Position numbers and translations under genes: made by a program
Part shown: positions 17,588-27,361 of the stretch, one piece after another
Layout: every line of letters starts with the position of its first letter
Numbering within the stretch: the stretch's first letter is position 1
The notes under the pieces: generated by a model
Seen by the model: the letters and a program-made list of their open reading frames with translations, nothing else
Told to the model about the DNA's origin: nothing
The model's database searches: none
Assembly (NCBI GenBank): GCA_009693235.1
Contig: SHXR01000002.1
Span: 1-64,000, forward strand
Origin: Betaproteobacteria bacterium
GTDB taxonomy: Bacteria; Pseudomonadota; Gammaproteobacteria; Burkholderiales; SG8-39
Direction of reading: 5' to 3'
Length of the DNA: 64,000 bases

Positions 17588-18697
17588 TCAGTCGTAGACG
17601 ATCAGGCCGCGCGCGTTTTTGCCCGCTTCCAGATCGGCGAATGCCTGTGGGGCTTCGTCGATGCGATAGGTCTTGGTAATCAGTTCATCGAGTTTCAGTC
17701 GCTTGGCCATGTAAAGCGACATCAGGCGCGGAAAATCTTCGCGTGGGCGGGCTGAGCCAAAGTAGCTGCCGGTGAGCGTCTTCTCCTCGAACACTGCCAT
17801 CGCCGGACGGATCGGCGCGGTGTCGTCGCCTTTGGTCACACCGACGCACACCGTGGTGCCGCCTTTCCTCATCGCGCGAAACAAGGTCTCCACCATCTTG
17901 CCGATGCCTGCGCATTCAAAGCAGTATTCAGGTCCCCCATCACTCATCTTCTTGATGGTCTTGACCAGATTTTCTTCGCGGCTGGCGTTGATGGTCTGGG
18001 TTGCGCCGAACTGTTTGGCGAGGGCGAGCTTCTCATCCGATATATCGACGGCGATGATGTCGCGTGCGCCGGCAATCGCGGCGGCCTGGATGGCATTGAG
18101 ACCGACCCCACCGGCCCCGGATACCAGCACGGAACTGCCGGCTTCGATGTGCGCGGTATTGAATACGGCGCCGACCCCGGTCATCACGCCGCACGACACC
18201 AATGCGGCCGGCCGCAGCGGCATGTCGGAGCGGATCTTCACGCAGTTGTCGACATGCAAGGTCGCGTATTCGGCCATCACGCCGCAACCGGAGAAAATGT
18301 TGAGCGCATTGCCGGCGCGATCCTTGGTGCGATGGGTGCCATCTGGCAGGCTCCAGAGCGTGCGCGCGCCCTGATCGCAAAGCTGTGGGCGGCCGGTTGC
18401 GCAGTAGCGGCATTTGCCGCACATCGACACGAACGAGGAAACGACATGATCGCCGATCGCATACTCGGTGACGCCTTCGCCGACTTCGACGATGACGCCG
18501 GACGCTTCATGTCCGAGGATCACCGGCAGCGGAAACTTGATCGTGCCATTGGTGGCGGACAGATCGCTATGGCAGACGCCGGTCGCGGCCATCTTGATCA
18601 TCACTTCACCGCGTCGGGGTGATTCCACTTCAATTTCTTCGACGCCGACTGGCTGATTCAATGTACGGGCGACGACCGCCTTTGCTTTACGTGCCAT
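17588..18697 (-). CDS. Zinc-dependent alcohol dehydrogenase
   Basis: 369 aa, class III-like MDR family. Catalytic zinc site from GVCHSDL and GHEASGVI; structural zinc lobe with four cysteines in [15 protein letters not shown]. Rossmann motif [11 protein letters not shown]. Oxidises a primary alcohol to aldehyde, with the adjacent aldehyde dehydrogenase as the likely next step. First gene of a two-gene operon. Confidence 0.93.
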   Translation of the reverse strand: MARKAKAVVARTLNQPVGVEEIEVESPRRGEVMIKMAATGVCHSDLSATNGTIKFPLPVILGHEASGVIVEVGEGVTEYAIGDHVVSSFVSMCGKCRYCATGRPQLCDQGARTLWSLPDGTHRTKDRAGNALNIFSGCGVMAEYATLHVDNCVKIRSDMPLRPAALVSCGVMTGVGAVFNTAHIEAGSSVLVSGAGGVGLNAIQAAAIAGARDIIAVDISDEKLALAKQFGATQTINASREENLVKTIKKMSDGGPEYCFECAGIGKMVETLFRAMRKGGTTVCVGVTKGDDTAPIRPAMAVFEEKTLTGSYFGSARPREDFPRLMSLYMAKRLKLDELITKTYRIDEAPQAFADLEAGKNARGLIVYD

Positions 18698-18772
18698 GGA
18701 GAGGCTTCCTTCTTTGCGGATCCAGGGGAGGGACGGCTTTAGTCTACCTGGAGAGCGCGCATGATTCGATTG

Positions 18773-20092
18773 TCATTTGGACCAGCGCGTCCGTGCGACG
18801 GCAATCGCCGTCACCGTTCCCCAAGCGACGATGCCGACGGCGATCGTGACAAACAGCGCGCGTAATTCGCCGCCTAGCGAGAGCACGATCCAACCGCCGC
18901 CCAACGCGATGGCAAGGCGCACCGTACCGGCGAGGACCGGCCAACCAACCAACTCAACGCCTTGCGATGCGAAGTAGAGCGCCACGCCGATACCGATGAA
19001 TGGATACCACGGGCCCACCGTGCGAAGATACGACTCGCCCGCCGCGATGACCGCAGGTTCAGTGCTGAACAACGTGACCCAAGCCTGCGGAAAGATGGCT
19101 ACGCTGCCGCCAATCAACGCGCAAATCAATGCGGCCAATCCTGCACCGCTCCAGGCGATGCGTTTGGCGCGCTCCGGGCGTCCCGCGCCGATGTTCATGT
19201 CAACGAGCGGCACGAGTGCAGCGCCCACCGCAAACACCAGCGGCACTTGCAGCAGTTCAAGCCGGACGCCGACCCCGTAGCCGGCAATGGCCGCGGTGCC
19301 GAAGCCGCCGACATAGCCGGTCAGGACGACTGCGGTAATGACGGTTTGCAATGCCGAGAGCGATGACATCGCGCCGACGCGCAGGATCGTTGCGCAATGC
19401 GACCACGACCAGGCAACCCCTTTCAGCCGCAACCGGACCGGCAATGATGCGTGGCTGAGAATGAACAAGAAAATCGAAGCCGCCAACGCAAAGCCAAGTA
19501 AGTAGGCGAGGGCGGTGCCGGCGATTCCAAGACCAGGGGTGGTGCCGATCCCTAGGGTCAATAGGCCAGACAGCCCGATGTGGACAATTGCCGTCATGCT
19601 CAGCACGCCCGCTGGGATAAGGGTGTTGCCCATGCCGCGCAGCGCCGCTGCACAGAAATTCGCCAGCCAGACGAAGGGGGCGCCGGCGAATAGCACGGTG
19701 GAATAAGTGATCGCCAAGTGCAACGCTTGGTCACGTCCGCCTAATAGTGGGAAAAGAAATGGGCCAAGCCCGACGATGATGAGCGAAAACGCAATGCCAA
19801 GCACCACTGCAAGCAGCATGGCATGCGCGAGCAAAGCTTCCACCCGCCGTTGATCACGCGCGCCCAAAGCGCGGGCAATCGCGGACGCCACGCCGACCCC
19901 ATTGCACCCGCCGTCATCATTTGCATCAACATCACTAGCGGGAAAGCGAGCGCCAATCCGGCCAATGGGCGGTGCCTAGCCGTCCAACGAAGTGCGCATC
20001 GGCAATACTGACGGCGGACTGGAACCCAACGAGAACGACCCCGGCCAAGCGAGGCGAAGGATGCTGCGGAGGATCCCTTCGTGTGGATCCAC
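18773..20092 (-). pseudogene. MATE-family multidrug efflux transporter, three frameshifts near the N-terminus
   Basis: Reading from GTG 20092 gives the start of a MATE protein (ILRSILRLAWPG), continued in other frames by VVLVGFQSAVSIADAHFVGRLG, then LAGLALAFPLVMLMQMMTAGAMG, then the long frame from 19891. Each switch is explained by one missing base: in the CCCC at 20039-20042, the GGG at 19967-19969 and the CCCC at 19897-19900. The remaining 372 codons hold about ten hydrophobic segments. The repaired length of about 440 aa is normal. The gene begins directly after the glutamate dehydrogenase stop. As it stands no full transporter is made. Confidence 0.8.
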
Positions 20093-23000
20093 CTAGGAAA
20101 GGGTTCTCAGCTCACGCAGCGCGACCGATAACATCGTGGCATCCGGCGATGACACGGTCCGCAGTTCCTCGATGACTCTCGTCGCGCGCTCAACCGCAGC
20201 ACGATTGCTGTCCATCCATCGCGCGCAAAGGGTGCCCGCGTCATCGTTGTCGCGGAACGACGACAGCAAGCACATGGTGAGTCCGCTCTGCACATTCCCC
20301 AAGTCATCGCGCAGGGCGTTCTTCGCTTGCAAGGGCCAATGTCCGTCGGCCGGAAGCTGCATGATGCGATCGGCAAACCAACCAAGGCCTAGCCACCCCA
20401 TCAGCTGAAAATGCACCTGGGCGACCAATGTAAGCGAGCGTTTCGTAGCGTCCGCTACCTCGATTAGAGAGAGCGCCGAGCCAAGATCCTGGAACGACGC
20501 CACCCGGGTCGCTAGTTCGAGCGGAATGCCGACAGCGGTGAATCGGCTGATCATTGCGCCGCGACGAGCAAGTGACGTGGCATCGAGGAGTCGTGGCAGT
20601 TCCGACTCCAGAAGACTCGCACCGGCACGGAACTTTTCAATCGTGGTTCCCATGTCGTCTTGCAGACGCTTGGAGCGCAGGAACCATGATGTTGCCGGTG
20701 GTTTCGATTGCGCTTCGAGCAACAGCTCGGCGAGGACATGGCAAGACCTAACAGAACCTTGATGTTGACTTCGTGATCGGATGTTTCGACGCCACCGGAA
20801 TTTTCAATAGCGTCGGTGTTGATGCGCCCACCCGTGCCACCGGCGCCCGCGAGCGCAAATTCAATGCGGCCCCGTTGCGTAAAGCCAAGATTGCCGCCTT
20901 CGACGACGATCTTGCAGCGCAGATCCCTGCCGTTCACCCGCACCGGATCGTTGGTGCGGTCGCCCGCATCGACGTGGGTTTCGGTGCTGGCCTTCACGAA
21001 TGTGCCGATGCCGCCGTTGTAGAGGAGATCGACCGGGGCAACGAGAATCGCGCTGACCAATTCGGCTGGCGTCATGCTGGATTGTTGAAGACCCAGCGCG
21101 CGTTGCATTTGCTCGCTGATCGGGATCGACTTGGCGCTGCGCGGCCAGACGCCGCCACCCGCTGAAATGACCTTCGCATCGTAGTCGACCCATGACGAGC
21201 GCGGCAGATGAAACATGCGTTCCCGCTCGAGAAAGCTCGCTTCCGCATCGGGATCGGGATCGACGAAGATATGGCGATGATCGAATGCCGCAATGAGCTT
21301 CATCGTTCTGGCCAGCAACGTCCCGTTGCCGAATACATCGCCGGACATGTCGCCGACGCCCACCGCGGTAAACGATTCATTACGAATATCGCGACCGAGT
21401 TCGCGAAAATGCCGTTTGGTCGATTCCCACGCCCCACGCGCAGTGATAGCCATGGCCTTGTGGTCGTAACCGGCCGACCCACCCGAGGCGAACGCATCGC
21501 CCAGCCAGAATCCATATTCCTTCGAGATGGCGTTGGCATAATCGGAGAACGTTGCCGTTCCCTTATCGGCCGCCACCACCAGATAAGGATCATCGCTATC
21601 AAGGCGGCGCACATCGACTGGCGGCACGATCTTGCCTTCCTTCAGCAGCTCCTCGCGTTCGGTGCTTGCTCGTTTGAGGACAAATCCCCCCTTCGAGCCG
21701 ACCGGTACGATGACGGTGTTCTTCACCATCTGCGCTTTTACCAAACCCAACACCTCGGTTCGGTAATCCTCCGGCCGATCTGACCAACGTAGGCCGCCAC
21801 GGGTGACCTTGCCGCCGCGCAGGTGGACGCCTTCGAAGCGCGGCGAGTACACGAAGATCTCGAACATCGGGCGCGGCTCGGGCACACCCGGCATGCGCGC
21901 AGGGTCGAATTTGAATGACAGAAATTCCTTGTGCGTACCGCCGGCATTGCGAACGAAGAAATTGGTGCGGGTGGTGGCGAGAATGGCGGCGAGAAACTGT
22001 CTGAGGACGCGGTCCTCGCTCAAGTTGCTGATGCGACCCAGCTCCGCTTCGAGCCCCTTCTCGATCTTCAAGGCGAGAGAATCATCATCGCGTTTGGGAT
22101 CGAGACGCTGCTTGAACAAATGCACCAGCAGGCGCGCAATGGAGGGATGACTGGTGAGCGTGTTCTCGATGAAGGATTGCGACAGCGGAAAGCCGATTTG
22201 ACGAAAGTAACGACCGTAGGCGCGGAGCACGACGATGTCTTCGGCCGGCAGACGCGCGGCGGTGACCAAGCGATTGAACGGATCGCTTTCGATGGCGCTT
22301 GTGATGATGTCGGCAAACGCTTTCTCAAAGATCGGACGTAACTCGTCGACATCGACATTGGCCGCGGTGGTGATGGCAAGGCCGATATCGACCAGCCAGA
22401 TGGCCGGGACGCCAACTGGGGTAACGCGACTCGGACGTTCATCCAGCACCCGCAAGCCCATTTGCTCGAGCATCGGCAGCACATCAGACAGCACGATCGG
22501 TGCGCCTTTCACCACCAGTTTGAAGCGCAGTTGACCTGGTGCGGCTTCGATCTGGCGATACAGCAACGTGCTTGGCACATCGGTCGCCAGCGTCTTCACG
22601 AACATCTCGATGTCTGCCACTGCGTTGCGCGGGGTGAAGTCCTCTCGATAGCCGGCCGGAAACGCGTCGCCAAACTGGAGATAGAGCTCGGTGCCGCGCG
22701 CCTCGCCGAGCCGCTCGATCAACGCGGCCTGGAGGTTGTCCTCCCAGCGCCGCGCTGCCAGCGCCAAGCGTGTTTCGAGCTCGCGCGTGTCAAAGGACGG
22801 GATTTCTCCGGGCGCGGTGTAAATCATGAAGAGCACCTGTGCCAGGGGCGAGGCGGTAACGCTGACATCAAATTCGGAGGCATGTCCGCATAGTGCATCG
22901 ACGGGGATCGCTTGCCATTTACGGCGCAGATCGGTCGTGTACTGCTCGCGCGGGGCGAACACCAGGCAAGTGACAAACCGATCGTAGGTATCGCGTCGCG

Positions 23001-24240
23001 TGAACAAGCGAAAGCGCTGCCGCTCGCCAAGTTGCAGGATGCCAAGGGCAATCGGCAGCAGTTCCTTCTCGCTGATCTGGAACAGTTCGTCGCGCGGATA
23101 GTTGTTGAGAATATGGGCAAGCGACTTGCTGGCATGGGAGGCTGGCGGCAGACCCGCCGCGCTGATGATGTTGGCCACCTTCTGTTTGAGGATCGGAATG
23201 TCAGATAGTGTCGTGCTGTAGGCCGACGATGTGAACAGGCCGATGAAGCGATGCTCGCCGCAGACCTCGCCCGCCGCATCAAAGCGCTTGATGCCCACGT
23301 AGTCGAAGTGACCGGGCCGATGCACGGTTGATCGAAAATTTGATTTTGTGATGACCACCAGCACCCGTGTTCTGGCGTGGCGTTGCAGGTTCGCGGGCAG
23401 ACGTGTGGTGCTGGCGGTCTGCCGGTCCTCCCCGGTAGTCCGCAATACGCCGAGGCCGCTCCCCGGGATGACGCGCAACGAATCCATCCCATCGTGGGTT
23501 TCCACGTCGTGGCAGCGATACCCAGTGAAGGTGAAATGGTCATGCAGCAGCCATTCGAGAAACGCTTTTCCGGCGGCGACCTCTGCGGGTGGGACCGGCA
23601 GCGATGATCGTTCGATCTCGTCGATCACTTCGCGCGCCTTAGCGAGCATGTTCTGTCAATCCTCGACGGCGGCGCGCGTATCGGCGAGGACCCGTGCAAT
23701 GCCCTCATGCAATGATCGCAGCCGCGCATTGTCATGGATCCGGTCGATTTGCGGATGGATTCACGACTCGCGCGGATCGTGGTCCGCGTCGCCCGGAAAT
23801 TGGATGAGTTTGCCGTCTGCATTGCGCTTGAGCGAGAGAATCGGATGCGCTATCAAATGCGACATCAGCCCGTGGCGGTTTACTTCCATCGTCACGGCGT
23901 CCACCAGGAAAGGCATATCGTCGTTGACGATCTCGATTACGGTATGCGTCGACTGCCAGCCGTGTTCTTCGATCGTTGGATTACGAATGCGGATGCTGGC
24001 TACGCCCGGACGGCGCGTACGTGCGAAGGCCCAATGAGAAAGAGCGGCGCCGTACAGATCGAGGGCCCGGTAGCGGGCAAGATCTTCCTGATCCAACCCA
24101 CCGAAATATTCACTCATGAACAGTTCGATGACCGGTCGTTCCGCGGGGGCAACCCGGGTGGAAACCAGCTCGATCACATCCACCAACGCGGGGGGAGTGG
24201 GGCGGTCCGTACGCTTTAGCATGGAGCACTCATCAGGCAT
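20093..24240 (-). pseudogene. Large NAD-glutamate dehydrogenase with two in-frame UGA codons and an internal gap
   Basis: The 180-kDa type (usually about 1600 aa) oxidises glutamate to 2-oxoglutarate. The N-terminal part (24240-23764) and the middle (23655-20744) share one frame, separated by TGA at 23763-23761 and 23658-23656; both replace residues expected to be Trp (RES-x-IHPQIDRI and AVED-x-QNMLAKA). The catalytic region is intact with VGSKGGFVLKRA, GDMSGDVFGNG and GGRINTDAIENSGG. After DHEVNIKVLLGLA the frame breaks near 20728-20741 and resumes at LLLEAQSKPPATSWFLR, which in homologues lies some 200 residues later. The C-terminal 200 residues are present. Total span 1382 codons. Not expected to be functional as read. 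Confidence 0.8.
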
Positions 24241-24288
24241 GCGGAGGGCTCAATTGTAGCCCGCCCTCCGGTGATTCAAGGGATCACA

Positions 24289-24729
24289 TCAAGCAACATC
24301 CGGATGATGCCGTTCGTACCGGAGGATGGCCTGCTTGAGTTCTTCCGGCCATGGTGTCGAGCGCTTGGTTTTGAGGTCCGCATTGACATAGACAAGCTCG
24401 CCCGCCGTCAGATGATCGGTTCCCCGCCAGATGCCAAATACAAATACCATGGACGAGCGGCCGATGCGTTGTACCCGACAGCAGACGTCGAGCAGATCTT
24501 CATAGGTCGCACTGCCGCGGAAATCGGCGGTGGCTTTCACTGCGTAGATGTCAGACCCAAATTTATCCACGATTCCCTGTGGATAGGCAAAGCCGATGGC
24601 ACGCCAGTACTCGGCAATGGCGATATCGAAATACAGAAAGTAATTGACGTTGAAGACGACGTCTTGTCGATCCACTTCAGACCATCTGACTCTCAACGTA
24701 TGACTGAAGGTAAAATCATCGCGATTCAC
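24289..24729 (-). CDS. Acyl-CoA thioesterase, 4-hydroxybenzoyl-CoA thioesterase/YbgC type
   Basis: 146 aa from GTG 24729, chosen because AAAGGA lies six bases upstream and the length fits one hot-dog domain; the frame is open to 24960. The active-site segment VRWSEVDRQDVVFNVNYFLYFD (quoted here in part) carries the conserved Asp and the Asn-Tyr pair. Hydrolyses acyl-CoA in the cytoplasm. It is divergent from the gene at 24791, with a 61-bp shared promoter region. Confidence 0.85.
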   Translation of the reverse strand: MNRDDFTFSHTLRVRWSEVDRQDVVFNVNYFLYFDIAIAEYWRAIGFAYPQGIVDKFGSDIYAVKATADFRGSATYEDLLDVCCRVQRIGRSSMVFVFGIWRGTDHLTAGELVYVNADLKTKRSTPWPEELKQAILRYERHHPDVA

Positions 24730-24790
24730 TGGGGATCCTTTGCTGTGTTGACGAAGCTCGCGCTGGCAGGCGTTGTGAGGATAGCGCGCG

Positions 24791-25375
24791 ATGGATGAAA
24801 TAGTGCGCTGTGCCATGGCCCACTGGCCCAATGTGCCCGCGGTGTGCGGATGGTTGCGGCTTGATCGGCGCGGTAATTGGTTGTTACGCCTCGCCGAAGG
24901 GGAACCGGCACAATTTGATCGCATTACCAATCGCGCGTTGATCGAATTTATCGGTCGCAACTATGCCTGTGATGACCGCGGGCGCTATTACTTCCAGAAT
25001 GGACCCCAGCGTGCCTATGCAACGCTCGACTACACCCCCTGGGTGGTTCGCGTGGGTGATCGCGACGCGTCACTGGTCACGCAGACAGACGAGTTGGTGA
25101 GTGCGTGGAGCGAAGCGTTCCTCGATGAAGAGGGTGCTCTCGTTCTTGCCACGAACTTGGGTGCAGCGCTCGTTCTTGACCGCGATCTCGATCGCATTGT
25201 CGGAACCCTTGCCGACGGCAGCGGCAAAGCGATGGACGCCGAGGCTTTCTTCGCCAACGTTACCGCCGGGCGGGAGGAGAGCGCATCCCTGCATGGCCGC
25301 GTGACGCGCTTCGCATCGATCCGAACCACCGAGGTGCCGGCGCGGTTAGCCTTCGTTCGCCAGCCGGCTCTGTAG
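24791..25375 (+). CDS. Conserved betaproteobacterial protein of unknown function
   Basis: 194 aa, soluble, no signal. The N-terminus MDEIVRCAMAHWPNVP, then GWLRLDRRGNW and YYFQNGPQRAY, is well conserved in Burkholderiales; I recall it under a DUF number (2944 or 2946) but cannot verify which. No catalytic motif is visible. Divergent from the thioesterase; the spacing suggests a shared regulatory region. Confidence 0.75.
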   Translation: MDEIVRCAMAHWPNVPAVCGWLRLDRRGNWLLRLAEGEPAQFDRITNRALIEFIGRNYACDDRGRYYFQNGPQRAYATLDYTPWVVRVGDRDASLVTQTDELVSAWSEAFLDEEGALVLATNLGAALVLDRDLDRIVGTLADGSGKAMDAEAFFANVTAGREESASLHGRVTRFASIRTTEVPARLAFVRQPAL

Positions 25376-25422
25376 CGATCGACGATAATCGGCTTTCATT
25401 TCCGTCGGACGTGAGCGCGCAC

Positions 25423-25560
25423 ATGCAGATCGGTGTTTTGGGACTTGGCATCATGAGCGGGGCGATGTCGGCCAACGTGGTGAAGGTGGGCTTCTCCGTT
25501 ACCGGTTTCGATCCTTCGCCATCAGCGGTGGCTGCCTTTGTCGCGCCCGGTCGGCGGGCC
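25423..25560 (+). pseudogene. N-terminal remnant of a 3-hydroxyisobutyrate dehydrogenase-like gene
   Basis: MQIGVLGLGIMSGAMSAN followed by GFSVTGFDPS is the NAD-binding start of 6-phosphogluconate/3-hydroxyisobutyrate dehydrogenases (normally GLGxMGxxMAxNL). Homology fades after about 45 residues, so roughly 250 residues are missing. The frame stays open and in phase into the downstream Bug gene at 25618, so a fused product is possible but would bury that signal peptide. Best read as a deletion remnant. Confidence 0.6.
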
Positions 25561-25617
25561 GCGATCAGCGCGCGAAGTGGCGGCTGCTGCTGGGATCGAC
25601 TTCAATCGGAGCCCCCG

Positions 25618-26586
25618 ATGCGACGCATCGTCACTGCCATGTTGGTCAGCGCCATTGCGGTTATCGCCACGGGGCTAGTGCAGGCGCAGGGCTATCCGTC
25701 GAAACCGGTTCGCTTCGTTATTCCGTTTCCGCCCGGTGGCGGCACCGACATTCTTGGTCGTGCGCTGGCACCCAAGGTCTCAGGAGGTCTTGGCCAGCAG
25801 CTGGTAGTTGAGAATCGCGGTGGGGCGGGTGGCAATATCGGCTCCGAATACGTCGCGAAGGCGGCACCCGATGGCTATACCTTGCTGCTTGGCGCAAATA
25901 CGCTGGCGATCAACGCAACGCTGTATCAGAAACTTGGCTTCGATCCGATTAAAGACTTCGCGGCAGTAACGATGCTGGCGTTGGGGCCGATGGTGCTGGT
26001 CGCGCATCCGTCGGTGCCGGCGAAAAGCGTGCGGGAGTTGGTTGCGCTGGCCAAACGCGATGCCTCGAATCTCAATTTCAGCTCGCCCGGCAACGGTACG
26101 CCGCATCATATCGCCGGCGAGTTGTTCAATCGGATGGCGGGTGTGTCGATCACCCATATTCCCTACAAGGGTGGCGGTCCGGCGCTGGCTGATGTGTTGG
26201 CCGGGCAGACGCAGCTTTCCATGCTCACAATGGGCACCGTGAAGCCGCACATTGAGGCGGGTAAATTGATGGCGCTTGGCATGGCGTCGGCACACCGCTC
26301 GCAAGTGGCACCCGATGTGCCGACGATCAGCGAATCCGGTGTGCCAGGTTACGCAGCCGAGCTATGGTATGGCGTGTTTGCACCGAAGGGAACGCCGCCC
26401 GGCGTCATCCGCAGACTGCATGCCGAATTCAATAAGGCGATTGCGGCACCGGAGGTGAAAGACCGCGTTCTTGGGCAAGGGTTCGAGATTTGGACCTCGA
26501 CACCTGAGGAACTGGACCGCATCCTCGCGACCGATTTCGAAAAGTATGCCCGCGTCATTCGCGACGGCAACATTCGCGCTGAATGA
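25618..26586 (+). CDS. Bug/TctC-family solute-binding protein
   Basis: 322 aa from ATG 25618, preceded by CGGAG; the frame extends upstream through a dehydrogenase remnant, but the signal peptide (MRRIVTAMLVSAIAVIATG, cleavage near AQA) fixes this start. Family motifs are GYPSKPVRFVIPFPPGGGTD, HIPYKGGGPALADVL and APDVPTISESGVPGY. A periplasmic binder for an unknown organic acid, without TctA/TctB nearby. Seven bases separate it from the Sua5-like gene. Confidence 0.92.
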   Translation: MRRIVTAMLVSAIAVIATGLVQAQGYPSKPVRFVIPFPPGGGTDILGRALAPKVSGGLGQQLVVENRGGAGGNIGSEYVAKAAPDGYTLLLGANTLAINATLYQKLGFDPIKDFAAVTMLALGPMVLVAHPSVPAKSVRELVALAKRDASNLNFSSPGNGTPHHIAGELFNRMAGVSITHIPYKGGGPALADVLAGQTQLSMLTMGTVKPHIEAGKLMALGMASAHRSQVAPDVPTISESGVPGYAAELWYGVFAPKGTPPGVIRRLHAEFNKAIAAPEVKDRVLGQGFEIWTSTPEELDRILATDFEKYARVIRDGNIRAE

Positions 26587-26593
26587 CAGTCAA

Positions 26594-27271
26594 ATGGCCG
26601 TTCTCGACCCGCAGCTCGATGCGCAACGCGCCTTCGATGCGATCCGCGCGGGCGGCATCGCGATCATGCCGATGGATGTCGGCTATTCGCTGATCGGTGG
26701 GCGTCCGGCGGCGCTCGCACGCATTTTCGATACCAAGCGCCGCGCGCCGTCCAAGCTCAACGCGATGCTTGGCAATGATGCGATCGCGCGCGACCTCTAC
26801 CAGTTATCGACACGCGGCTGGGAGGTGTACGAGGCGATCACGCAGGATTACGACCTGCCGCTTGGTGCGGTGGCCCCTTATCGCGTGGGCCATACGATGT
26901 TCAACAACCTTGACGCCGACACCATCGCCCGGAGCACCAAGAGCGGCACGCTGCTCATGTTGGTGAATGCCGGGCGCTTACATGCCAAGATCACGCGGCT
27001 TTCGCATGCGCATCAGTTCGCGCTGTTCGGTTCCTCGGCGAATTTGTCCCTGTCCGGAACCAAATTCGATGGTCAAGACATCGAGTCCGCCATCAAAGCG
27101 ATCGCCGATGTCGTCATCGACTATGGGCTCGTGAAATACCACCCGTGGCGCGCCTCATCGACGATTCTCAATCTGGAAACGCTCGAGGTTGTTCGTATTG
27201 GGGCGTGCTACGAGAATCTCGAGAGCCTGTTAAAGCGACATTTCGGTGTCACGCTGCCGGCGCGACGGTAA
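26594..27271 (+). CDS. Sua5/YciO/YrdC-domain protein (TsaC paralogue)
   Basis: 225 aa from ATG 26594. The fold binds ATP and threonine-type substrates; TsaC itself makes threonylcarbamoyl-AMP for tRNA. Present are FDTKRRAPSKLNAML (KxR-like basic patch) and LFGSSANLSLSGT (SAN signature). The usual PTETVYGLG is replaced by MPMDVGYSLIGG, so it is probably a paralogue with another substrate rather than the housekeeping TsaC. Lies between a Bug protein and an acyl-CoA synthetase. Confidence 0.75.
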   Translation: MAVLDPQLDAQRAFDAIRAGGIAIMPMDVGYSLIGGRPAALARIFDTKRRAPSKLNAMLGNDAIARDLYQLSTRGWEVYEAITQDYDLPLGAVAPYRVGHTMFNNLDADTIARSTKSGTLLMLVNAGRLHAKITRLSHAHQFALFGSSANLSLSGTKFDGQDIESAIKAIADVVIDYGLVKYHPWRASSTILNLETLEVVRIGACYENLESLLKRHFGVTLPARR

Positions 27272-27361
27272 TCGAGGTGACTTTGCGCGACAATGTGCGG
27301 ATGAACGCGCCGGCGAACGAACTCCGTAATCGACAATGATGTCCATCCACGACGGCGCACC

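Noticed and set aside
23656-23763. Selenocysteine or genome-wide UGA recoding
   Set aside because: UGA is used as a normal stop by many genes here, and the sites look like Trp positions rather than Cys/Sec catalytic sites.
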